Origin: Bermanella sp034111105
GTDB taxonomy: Bacteria > Pseudomonadota > Gammaproteobacteria > Pseudomonadales > Oceanobacteraceae
Length of the DNA: 8,994 nt
Assembly: GCA_034111105.1 (NCBI GenBank)
Contig: JAWUXY010000103.1
Span: forward strand, 1 to 8,994
Direction of reading: 5' to 3'
A program made the position numbers and the translations under genes. The notes under the pieces are model-generated. The model searched no databases and was not told where the DNA came from. It saw only the letters and a program-made list of their open reading frames with translations. Shown piece after piece: positions 1-7,390 of the stretch (positions are counted from its first letter, which is position 1; the number at the start of each line of letters is the position of its first letter).

Positions 1-2716
1 TAATCAATGCATCTTTTACCGAGTTAAACGCCATGATGAGCAACCCTAAAATCAATAACAAGGTCAATGGCACCACAATGCTTAAGCGCTTGCTTGCGGA
101 TTGTAATTGTTCAAATGTGCCAGCGTATTCCAACCAATAACAGGCGGGCATATCCACATTTTGAGAAATGGTTTGTTTGGCACTTTGCACAAACGAGCCA
201 AGATCCACTCCACGAATATTGCTGCTTACAATAATGCGGCGTTTGCCTTGTTCGCGGCTAATTTGATTGGGCTGCGGGCTGAGTTCAATCTTAGCCACTT
301 GGTTAAGTGGCACGTATTCGCCGTTGGCCAAAATAATTGGCAACGCATTTAATTCGTTCACATCGTTGCGTAATATTTCAGGTAAGCGCATGACGATATC
401 AAAGCGTCTATCCCCTTCGAAAATCAAACCCGCTTGTTCACCTGAAATAGCGGTGGCTAATATGGTTTGAATGTCCGTTAAATTTAAACCGTATTCGGCC
501 AATGCTTGTTTATCAGGCATAATACTCAGCATGGGTAAACCGCTGACTTGTTCGATGCGCGTATCCGCTGCACCGGGTAAGGTTTGAATGTGTGCTAATA
601 CCACTTGTGCTTGTTGCAGTAGCACATCTAAATCGTCCCCATAAATTTTTATGGCTAAATCAGATCGCACGCCTGAAATAAGTTCGTTAAAGCGCATTTG
701 AATAGGTTGAGTAAATTCATAATTATTCCCCGGCAAGTGGGCAATGGCTTGTTGAATTTTTTCGCTCACATCATTTTGCGTTAGGGTTTGATTTGGCCAC
801 TCATTTTGCGGTTTTAACATCACAAAGGTATCCGCCACGTTAGGCGGCATAGGGTCGGTCGCGACTTCAGCGGTGCCGATTTTTGAGAACACGGTTTTCA
901 CTTCATCGATTTTAAGGATCTCTGTTTCAAGCTGGGTTTGCATCGCAACCGCTTGCTCGATACCTGTGCCGGGTGTGCGCATGGCGTGCAAGGCGATATC
1001 GCCTTCTTTTAGTTGTGGTATAAATTCCGAACCCAGCGTTGTAGAAAGGTACACACAGAAAAACACCAAGGACATCGCCGCGGTAATCACTAAACGCGGA
1101 AAGTCTAACGCCCATTGCAATGCTTTTTTGTAGCCTTGTTTGCTTTTTACAATGACCACGCTTTCTTTTTCATTAATAGGGCCAGTCATAAACAGCGCCA
1201 CCATGGCGGGAACTAAGGTCAGAGATAAAACCAATGCAATGAGTAATGCCATGACAACGGTGGCGGCCATAGGGTGAAACATTTTTCCCTCAACACCGGT
1301 TAATGAAAATAACGGGATGTATACAAGGGTAATAATTAACACACCAAATAAGCTTGGGCGAATGACTTCGTTGGTGGCATCAAATACGATGCTTAAACGT
1401 TCTTTTTTACTTAAATTTTGGTTGCCCTGTTTAAATTGAGATTGTGCTTGCGACAATCGGCGAGTGGCATTCTCAACAATGATGACGGCACCATCGACGA
1501 TCAAACCAAAATCCAGTGCGCCTAAACTCATTAAGTTAGCCGACACGCCAGTGCGTACCATGCCGGTAATGGTACCAAGCATGGCAAGTGGGATCACCGC
1601 GGCGGTAATCAATGCCGCGCGAATATTACCCAGTAATAAAAATAAAACTGCGATGACCAATAAGGCGCCTTCGATGAGGTTTTTTTGCACGGTTGAAATG
1701 GCTTTTTCAACCAATGTTGTGCGGTTATAAACCACATCCAATGTTACACCTTTGGGTAAGCTTGTTTGAATGTCACTTAAACGTTTGGTGGCATTAATGG
1801 CGACCTCCCGTGAGTTTTCGCCGGCTAACATCATCGCGGTGGCGATAACCGTTTCTTGCCCATTTTGAGTTGCCGCACCCGTGCGTAATTCTTTACCGAT
1901 TGCAATATCCGCCACATCCCGAATAAACACTGGGCTTGCATCAAATGTTTTAATAATCACATTGCCAATGTCTTGAGTGGTTTGCAGTTGTCCGGGAATG
2001 CGCACCAATAACTGCTGGCCGTTGGTTTCAATAAAACCGGCCCCTTGGTTTTGGTTGCTGTTGATTAAGGCATTATGAATGTCAGCCATGCTCACTTGTA
2101 AGCTGAGCATTTTTTCTGGCCATGGGGTGACGTGATATTGTTTTGCATAGCCACCAATGGCGTTAACCTCGATGATGCCTTTGACCAGTGCTAGTTGGGG
2201 TTTAATAATCCAGTCTTGAATTTCACGCAAAGCGGTAATGTCGTAGGGTGAGCCATCTTTTTGTACGGCACTTTTTTCGGCCTGAATGCTGTACATGAAA
2301 ATTTCACCCAAGCCAGTGGCGATTGGTCCCATGGTGGCTTCGATGCCGTTTGGCAATTGTTGATTCACCGAACTTAAACGCTGATCGATTAAGTTACGGG
2401 CAAAATAAATATCGGTGCCTTCTTCAAATACTAAGGTGACTTGCGACAAACCATAACGTGAAAGTGAACGGCTATAGGCTAATTTAGGTAAGCCTGCAAA
2501 AGCGGTTTCAACGTTAAAGGTTATGCGCTGTTCCACTTCTAACGGCGAATAGCCTTGTGCCTGTGTGTTAATTTGTACTTGCACATTGGTGATATCGGGC
2601 ACGGCATCAATGGGCAGTTTTTGGTAGTGATAAATACCTGTTACCGCAATGAACACGGCAAGCATCATAATAAGTACGCGTCGCTCTATGGAGAAACGTA
2701 AAATCGATTCGATCAT
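1..2716 (-). CDS. czcA: CzcA-like heavy-metal RND efflux permease, C-terminus cut by window edge
   Basis: Inner-membrane proton/cation antiporter of the heavy-metal RND family, expected to move divalent cations (Zn, Cd, Co) out of the periplasm or cytoplasm with its adaptor CzcB. I translated 905 codons from the ATG at 2716; sampled stretches near 2300, 1870, 1500, 980, 440 and 40 all keep one frame, so no frameshift is seen. TM1 is about residues 13-30, followed by the typical PIDAVPDITNVQVQ stretch (35-48). TM2 lies near 340-362, and TM4 carries DFGLIVDGAVIIVEN (402-416). D402, D408 and E415 match the numbering of the residues essential in Cupriavidus CzcA. The second periplasmic loop begins near residue 560. 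The visible part ends in TM9, so roughly 130 residues with TM10-12 are missing beyond the edge. A strong ribosome binding site overlaps the stop of the adaptor gene, indicating translational coupling. Substrate is inferred from the signature; the monovalent Cu/Ag (CusA) signature is absent. Confidence 0.95.
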   Translation of the reverse strand, partial: MIESILRFSIERRVLIMMLAVFIAVTGIYHYQKLPIDAVPDITNVQVQINTQAQGYSPLEVEQRITFNVETAFAGLPKLAYSRSLSRYGLSQVTLVFEEGTDIYFARNLIDQRLSSVNQQLPNGIEATMGPIATGLGEIFMYSIQAEKSAVQKDGSPYDITALREIQDWIIKPQLALVKGIIEVNAIGGYAKQYHVTPWPEKMLSLQVSMADIHNALINSNQNQGAGFIETNGQQLLVRIPGQLQTTQDIGNVIIKTFDASPVFIRDVADIAIGKELRTGAATQNGQETVIATAMMLAGENSREVAINATKRLSDIQTSLPKGVTLDVVYNRTTLVEKAISTVQKNLIEGALLVIAVLFLLLGNIRAALITAAVIPLAMLGTITGMVRTGVSANLMSLGALDFGLIVDGAVIIVENATRRLSQAQSQFKQGNQNLSKKERLSIVFDATNEVIRPSLFGVLIITLVYIPLFSLTGVEGKMFHPMAATVVMALLIALVLSLTLVPAMVALFMTGPINEKESVVIVKSKQGYKKALQWALDFPRLVITAAMSLVFFCVYLSTTLGSEFIPQLKEGDIALHAMRTPGTGIEQAVAMQTQLETEILKIDEVKTVFSKIGTAEVATDPMPPNVADTFVMLKPQNEWPNQTLTQNDVSEKIQQAIAHLPGNNYEFTQPIQMRFNELISGVRSDLAIKIYGDDLDVLLQQAQVVLAHIQTLPGAADTRIEQVSGLPMLSIMPDKQALAEYGLNLTDIQTILATAISGEQAGLIFEGDRRFDIVMRLPEILRNDVNELNALPIILANGEYVPLNQVAKIELSPQPNQISREQGKRRIIVSSNIRGVDLGSFVQSAKQTISQNVDMPACYWLEYAGTFEQLQSASKRLSIVVPLTLLLILGLLIMAFNSVKDALI

Positions 2717-2720
2717 GTTT

Positions 2721-2727
2721 CTCTCCT
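2721..2727 (-). promoter_or_regulatory. Ribosome binding site of czcA, overlapping the czcB stop
   Basis: On the minus strand the bases AGGAGAG stand 4 bases before the ATG at 2716, and the first AG belongs to the TAG stop codon of the adaptor gene (2728-2726). This strong site fixes the permease start. The overlap suggests that ribosomes finishing the adaptor start again on the permease, which would keep pump subunits in proportion. Confidence 0.85.
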
Positions 2728-3796
2728 AGTGAACGTGTTCTGCGCCGGCTTTTTCAAAGTCAGCTTTGATTAAATAACTATTATCAACAACAAACGCATC
2801 ACCTGCATTTAAGCCACTTATGACCTCACTAAATTGTGAGTCTTGTAAACCAAGCGTCACGGGGGATGCGATATATTCATGGCCTTGTTTGGTGAAGACA
2901 ACGGTTTTGCCTTCAACCTGTTGCATGGCACGATTAGGAATACGCACGTTAACGCTTTTGGTTTGTGTGATCACATCGGCTTTTAATGTGACGCCAGCAC
3001 GCCAACCATGCTCATGATTATCTAAGCGCACGCGAGCCAGCTCGTAAGGCGCATTGGTGGTGTTTGGAATAATATGAGCAATGCTAAAAACTTCGTTGTC
3101 GATAATGACACGCTGGTTCTTTTTAATGAGGCGCATTTGATTGGGGAAAACTTTAAATTCAGCCCATAAAATATCGTCATTAAAGAGTGTAAAAAGAGGT
3201 TGGTCTTGAGTGAGTTCCCCTGGGTTGGCGTGACGTCCGATGATTTTGCCATCAAACGGTGCGGTTACATAATAAGGGTGTAAGCTCTGGTTGGATTCAA
3301 TTCGGGCAAGTTTGGCTCCTTTTTTAACATTGTCGCCCACACTCACATTGACTTGAATGATGGTGCCATCAAAACGTGCGCCGATGTGACTGATCTGGCT
3401 GGCATCATTGACCACCTTACCAAACACGCGCTGGGTTTGCGCGATCTCACCTGACGTGGCTTTGGCGGTTACGATGTTCGCGTGTTGTGCTGTGGCATCG
3501 TCAATGGTGACACTTTCTGCATGACCGTGATCATGGCTGTCTTCTTTTTTAACAGAGTCATGATTATGGTCTTCATGGTCACTTTCATCGTGATCATCTT
3601 CACCATGGGCACGTTCTTCGTGCTCATGCTCGTCTTCCTCATGCTCTTTTTCTTCATGTGCTGGAGGGACGTCTTCGTGGTCGTGATCATGATCGCCACT
3701 GGCGTAAGTGATGCTTGGCAATAAACTTAAGCTTATGGCTAATAGTGCCGCTCGCAAAATGCGGGGCATAAAATTTGGGTATAAAAAGGCAAACAT
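2726..3796 (-). CDS. czcB: CzcB-like periplasmic adaptor of heavy-metal RND pump, His-rich N-terminus
   Basis: Periplasmic adaptor (membrane fusion protein) linking the CzcA-like permease to an outer-membrane channel, 356 residues. The start at 3796 is supported by AGGA at 3806-3803, 6 bases upstream. Residues 1-33 form a signal peptide (R12, R15, hydrophobic 16-28, likely cleavage near YAS). Residues 35-93 are a low-complexity His/Asp/Glu stretch with 15 histidines, a probable metal-binding tail. The barrel-sandwich (lipoyl) halves follow: about 137-167 (GARFDGTIIQVNVSVGD) and 176-206 (TAPFDGKIIGRHANPGE). Between them are only some ten residues, so there is no long helical hairpin as in AcrA. 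A beta-barrel spans about 208-280, and a membrane-proximal domain about 283-345 ends with EHVH. The gene sits between the CzcI-like gene (52-base gap) and czcA (9-base gap). The CzcB rather than CusB name follows from its partner; the adaptor alone does not decide it. Confidence 0.93.
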   Translation of the reverse strand: MFAFLYPNFMPRILRAALLAISLSLLPSITYASGDHDHDHEDVPPAHEEKEHEEDEHEHEERAHGEDDHDESDHEDHNHDSVKKEDSHDHGHAESVTIDDATAQHANIVTAKATSGEIAQTQRVFGKVVNDASQISHIGARFDGTIIQVNVSVGDNVKKGAKLARIESNQSLHPYYVTAPFDGKIIGRHANPGELTQDQPLFTLFNDDILWAEFKVFPNQMRLIKKNQRVIIDNEVFSIAHIIPNTTNAPYELARVRLDNHEHGWRAGVTLKADVITQTKSVNVRIPNRAMQQVEGKTVVFTKQGHEYIASPVTLGLQDSQFSEVISGLNAGDAFVVDNSYLIKADFEKAGAEHVH

Positions 3797-3805
3797 GGTA
3801 TGTCC

Positions 3806-3819
3806 TATCGAATTCGATA
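3806..3819. repeat. 14-base perfect palindrome just upstream of the czcB ribosome binding site
   Basis: TATCGAATTCGATA is its own reverse complement. It lies in the 52-base gap between the CzcI-like gene and czcB, touching the AGGA ribosome binding site (3806-3803). The rest of the gap is very A/T-rich (3820-3848). It could be an operator-like site or a small RNA hairpin that affects access to the czcB start. Chance occurrence cannot be excluded. I see no convincing promoter in the gap, so czcB is probably read from the upstream gene. Confidence 0.4.
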
Positions 3820-3848
3820 TTAAAAAATAAAATAATATTGAGAAAACG

Positions 3849-4193
3849 TTAGGTTCTAGGAGGGCGGAATAAAACCGCAGGCTGCTTAGTTAGCACTAAA
3901 TGGTTAGCAAAAGAATGCTGTGGGCTTTGCCCAAATAACGAAGATGAAGAGTAAAACGAAGTAATAAAACTAGAATGGGCACCATGGCAATGACAGCAAT
4001 GGTGACAGTCGAACTCTGTTTGATTATGGCGGTTGTCCGGCGCCTTTTTGTCGGCGTGATCAGCATCGTGCTGATGCTCAAACTCTAAATGTTCAATGCC
4101 TGACTGATGTGTGCTGTGGGCATCCGCCATAGACCATACCGATTGCGTTGCAATCAATATAATCATTAGCCATTGGATACCGGTTTTAAACAT
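3849..4193 (-). CDS. Small secreted His/Cys-rich protein, CzcI-like, heading the metal-efflux operon
   Basis: A 114-residue protein with a signal peptide (K3, hydrophobic 6-20, likely cleavage after SMADA at residue 25), so it should act in the periplasm. The mature part is rich in histidine (H26, H29, H35, H40, H42, H46, H56) and contains a compact cluster, D62-CHHCCHCHG-71, that looks like a metal-binding site. It ends in the short tail LFRPPRT, a proline-rich ending I recall from related small proteins of metal-efflux operons. Position, size and composition resemble CzcI, the small protein heading the czcICBA operon of Cupriavidus and thought to modulate the efflux system; that match is by memory and layout, not by alignment. 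The ATG at 4193 is preferred because it gives a complete signal peptide and an in-frame stop lies just upstream. The ribosome binding site is poor. A sensor or periplasmic metal buffer role is inference. Confidence 0.75.
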   Translation of the reverse strand: MFKTGIQWLMIILIATQSVWSMADAHSTHQSGIEHLEFEHQHDADHADKKAPDNRHNQTEFDCHHCCHCHGAHSSFITSFYSSSSLFGQSPQHSFANHLVLTKQPAVLFRPPRT

Positions 4194-4220
4194 AAGGTGT
4201 CACACGAGTCTGTATTAAGT

Positions 4221-4280
4221 GTGTGATGTTAGCCCACAAACCGCTGAATTTCAGCTGTTTTGTGGGGCATAGCATCACAC
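4221..4280. repeat. 60-base imperfect inverted repeat (long hairpin) between the two efflux operons
   Basis: Plus-strand arms pair nearly end to end. GTGTGATG (4221-4228) pairs with CATCACAC (4273-4280), CCCACAAA (4233-4240) with TTTGTGGG (4259-4266), and GCTGA (4243-4247) with TCAGC (4251-4255), leaving a 3-base loop and small bulges. It begins 9 bases after the stop of the drug-type permease gene and ends 28 bases before the CzcI-like start. As a transcription stop for the upstream operon it lacks a run of T on the minus strand, so it is not a textbook intrinsic terminator. It may still protect the 3' end of the upstream message, act as leader structure for the metal operon, or be a REP-like element. 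Confidence 0.7.
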
Positions 4281-4288
4281 TTTGTTGG

Positions 4289-7200
4289 TTAATCTTTGTT
4301 ATGAGCGTCGAGCTGTCGATTAAGTTCCGTCTCCATTGCCAATGGTGACTGGGTGTTACGGGCTAATAAACGATACATGACGGGCACAATAACCAGTGTA
4401 AATACCGTTGAAGCCAGTATGCCAGTGAGTACCACAATCCCAATGACGGTACGGGTTTCAGCCCCAGCACCAAAGGACAATATCAATGGCACGGCACCAA
4501 ATGCGGTGGTGATGGCCGTCATTAAAATGGGGCGTAAGCGAATGGTGGCGGCTTCAATAATGGCGTGTTCAAACTCGATGCCTTCATCGCGTAATTGGTT
4601 ACAAAATTCAACAATTAAGATCCCGTTTTTAGCGGTGAGTCCCACCAGCATGATTAAGCCGATCTGCGAATAAATGTTCAGCGACTGGCCGAACACATAT
4701 AAACCCGCTAACGCGCCGATCATGGCCATGGGCACCGTCAGCATGATCACCAATGGGTGAATATAACTTTCAAACTGTGCTGCCAATACTAAGAACACAA
4801 CGACCAACGCCAATGCAAAGATAAAGTAAATGGATTGACCACTGCTTTCTAAGTCTTGTGATTGACCTTTGTAGCTAATAACCGCTTCGGCAGGTAAATG
4901 TGTTTTAGCCAAATCATTTAAGTAATCTAATGCCTCACCCAAGGTGTAACCGTCGGCAAGGTTGGCTTCAAGTGTGATGGCCCGAATACGGTTGTAACGA
5001 TTGAGTGTGTTGGCGTCGGCGCGTTCAGAGATCGTTACCAAATTTGCCAACGGAATGAGTGCATCGTTATAACGACTGCGCACATAAATGTTTTTCATGT
5101 CCAGCGGGGTGTTTTGTAAGTCACGCTCACCTTCTAAAATGACATCGTATTCTTCACCACGATCTAAAAAGGTAGTGACACGACGAGAGCCTTGTAAGGC
5201 CGCTAAGGTGTTGCCGATTTCTTCGGCGCTCACGCCTAAATCCGCCGCGCGCTGTGTATCAATGTTAATTAATACTTGTGGCTTGGTTTCTTTGTAGTCG
5301 TGATCAAGACCAATCAGTTTTGGATTCTCGGCTGCTTTTTTCAGCATGATGTCGCGCCATTGTGCGAGCTGCTCATAATTGCTGCCCCCAATCACAAATT
5401 GAACCGGTTTACCAAGGCCGCCACCTAAGGCTTGACGCATGATGGCAAATGCCCGCACGCCTGCTAAGTCACTTAAGCTTTTGTTAATGCGGCCAATGAC
5501 CTCTGTGGCGGGTGGTCGCTCACTCCAGTCGTTGAGTACAACAATGACAAAGCCACCCGAATAATCAGAGGTTGAACCAAAACTGCGCGGCGTGCGCACC
5601 AATAACCGATTCACGATGCCTTCGTCCACTAATGGCATTAAGCGTGTTTCAATTTCATCCATATAGGCTTTTGAATAATCATAACTTGAGCCCTCAGGTG
5701 CCGAGACTAAAACGAAAAACGCGCCGCGGTCTTCTTTGGGGGTGAATTCGGTTGGAATGTTATTAAACAGCCAAGCACAGCTTAACAACGCCAGTGCTAA
5801 CAGAATGAGTGTTCGCTTGGGCGCGTTTAACGCGTGGGATAAATAGTCTTTATATTGTTCGCGCAGTTTATCTAACAGTTTGTCTGTTTTTTGCGTGAGA
5901 ACATTGGGTTTTTCATTGGCGTGCAATAAACGCGAACACATCATAGGCGACAGTGACAATGCGACCAGTGATGAAAAACCAACGGCGGCCGACATGGCGA
6001 TGGCAAATTCAGTAAAGAGTTTACCTAGGTCACCTTCTAAAAAGATGATGGGTAAAAACACTGAAATTAACACAGCCGTGGTCGCTAATATGGCAAATGA
6101 CACTTGGCGGGCACCAAGGTATGCCGCCACCAATGGGGGTTCCCCCTGGTCAATACGACGATGAATGTTTTCTAACATAACGATGGCATCATCCACCACC
6201 ATACCAATTGCGAGAATCAATGCTAATAGCGTTAACAAGTTAATGGTAAAGCCAAGCATGTATAAAATAACAAAGGTGCCCATGAGTGACACAGGCACAG
6301 TGATGGCAGGGATCAAGGTCGCACGTATATTCCCCAAGAAAACATAAATCACTAAGATGACTAATGCCATGGCAATAAATAGGGTTTGATAGACCTCTTC
6401 GATGGATTTCTCGATGAACACCGAGCTGTCATAACTGCGCAGTAATTCCATGCCTTCTGGTAGTTCTGGGTTTATTTTATCCAGCAGTGCGCGTGCTTTA
6501 CGGGCCACATCTAAGGTGTTGGCTGGGCTTTGTTTGGTGATGCCAACGCCCACCATGGGGATGCCATTACCACGAAAGGATTTACGATGTTCTTCTGCGG
6601 CAAGCTCAACGCGTGCCACATCTTTTAAGCGCACGGGGTAATCGGTATTAGCACGAATCACTAATTGGCCGACTTGTTCAGGGGTTGGATACGCGCGCTC
6701 TAAGCGCACGGTGAATTGGCGTTGTTCTGATTCGATGCTGCCAGCGGGCAGTTCAATGTTTTCACGACGAAGTGCATCTTCAATATCGCTAATGGTGAGT
6801 TTACGAGCGGCGAGCGCTTTGCGGTCGATCCAGACTCTTAATGCATAATCTAAACCGCCGCCTACTCGTACACGGGCCACGCCATCAATGACGCTAAAGC
6901 GATCAATTAAATAACGGTTGGCATAATCGGTGAGCTCTAATAAGCCCATGCGATCGCTCACAAGGTTGAACCACATGATGGTGTCATCATCGGCACCGGC
7001 TTTGGTCACCTCTGGCGGTTCGGCATCGTCGGGTAGGTTATTTAAAACACGAGAAACGCGGTCACGTACATCATTGGCGGCGGCATCGATATCACGACTG
7101 ACATTAAACTCGATGGAGATATCCGAGCGGCCGTCTTCGCTGGATGAAATAATATTTTTAATACCTTCGATACCAGAAATGCGATCTTCCAAAACTTGAG

Positions 7201-7390
7201 TAATGCGTTGCTCAACAATGGCCGCGGCTGCACCTGTGTAATTGGTGCTAATACTGACAACAGGCGCATCAATATCGGGATATTCACGTAGGGGCAATTT
7301 ATCAAATGCCAATAAGCCAAAGGCTAAAATCAATAGATTAATAACCGAGGCTAAAACGGGGCGCTTAACAGAAAGATCGGTAATGATCAT
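4289..7390 (-). CDS. RND multidrug-type (HAE-1) efflux permease
   Basis: Inner-membrane proton-driven exporter of the hydrophobe/amphiphile RND family (AcrB/MexB relatives), 1033 residues, the usual full length. TM1 is about 10-28, followed by LPLREYPDIDAPVVS (32-46). TM4 carries GMVVDDAIVMLEN (396-408) with D400 and D401, equivalent to AcrB D407/D408 of the proton relay. TM10 carries GLTAKNGILIVEF (917-929) with K921, equivalent to AcrB K940, and RLRPILMT ends at T958, equivalent to AcrB T978. The proton pathway is therefore intact. Two large periplasmic loops lie at about 30-335 and 548-850. The last 20 residues form a polar cytoplasmic tail. The ATG overlaps the adaptor stop as ATGA, indicating tight translational coupling. 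No outer-membrane channel gene follows. Substrate cannot be read from the sequence; detergents, dyes, antibiotics, fatty acids or siderophores are all possible for this family. Confidence 0.96.
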   Translation of the reverse strand: MIITDLSVKRPVLASVINLLILAFGLLAFDKLPLREYPDIDAPVVSISTNYTGAAAAIVEQRITQVLEDRISGIEGIKNIISSSEDGRSDISIEFNVSRDIDAAANDVRDRVSRVLNNLPDDAEPPEVTKAGADDDTIMWFNLVSDRMGLLELTDYANRYLIDRFSVIDGVARVRVGGGLDYALRVWIDRKALAARKLTISDIEDALRRENIELPAGSIESEQRQFTVRLERAYPTPEQVGQLVIRANTDYPVRLKDVARVELAAEEHRKSFRGNGIPMVGVGITKQSPANTLDVARKARALLDKINPELPEGMELLRSYDSSVFIEKSIEEVYQTLFIAMALVILVIYVFLGNIRATLIPAITVPVSLMGTFVILYMLGFTINLLTLLALILAIGMVVDDAIVMLENIHRRIDQGEPPLVAAYLGARQVSFAILATTAVLISVFLPIIFLEGDLGKLFTEFAIAMSAAVGFSSLVALSLSPMMCSRLLHANEKPNVLTQKTDKLLDKLREQYKDYLSHALNAPKRTLILLALALLSCAWLFNNIPTEFTPKEDRGAFFVLVSAPEGSSYDYSKAYMDEIETRLMPLVDEGIVNRLLVRTPRSFGSTSDYSGGFVIVVLNDWSERPPATEVIGRINKSLSDLAGVRAFAIMRQALGGGLGKPVQFVIGGSNYEQLAQWRDIMLKKAAENPKLIGLDHDYKETKPQVLINIDTQRAADLGVSAEEIGNTLAALQGSRRVTTFLDRGEEYDVILEGERDLQNTPLDMKNIYVRSRYNDALIPLANLVTISERADANTLNRYNRIRAITLEANLADGYTLGEALDYLNDLAKTHLPAEAVISYKGQSQDLESSGQSIYFIFALALVVVFLVLAAQFESYIHPLVIMLTVPMAMIGALAGLYVFGQSLNIYSQIGLIMLVGLTAKNGILIVEFCNQLRDEGIEFEHAIIEAATIRLRPILMTAITTAFGAVPLILSFGAGAETRTVIGIVVLTGILASTVFTLVIVPVMYRLLARNTQSPLAMETELNRQLDAHNKD

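Noticed and set aside
107..1730. Several short open frames, mostly on the plus strand, opposite the metal permease
   Set aside because: All lie inside the continuous czcA reading frame, which shows family motifs throughout. None has domain features of its own.
1..2716. Assignment as a CusA-type copper/silver permease
   Set aside because: TM4 has DFG...VDGA...VEN with D402, the signature of divalent-cation pumps, rather than the CusA pattern that lacks the first aspartate. No CusF- or CusC-like gene is seen.
3482..3724. Plus-strand open frame encoding a strongly hydrophobic 80-residue peptide that looks like a membrane protein
   Set aside because: It is the reverse complement of the His/Asp/Glu-rich tail of czcB. 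GAT, CAT, GAA and CAC codons read backwards give V, I, M and F, so the hydrophobicity is an artefact. The Met/Lys/Thr-rich minus-strand frame at 3469-3699 is another shadow of the same stretch.
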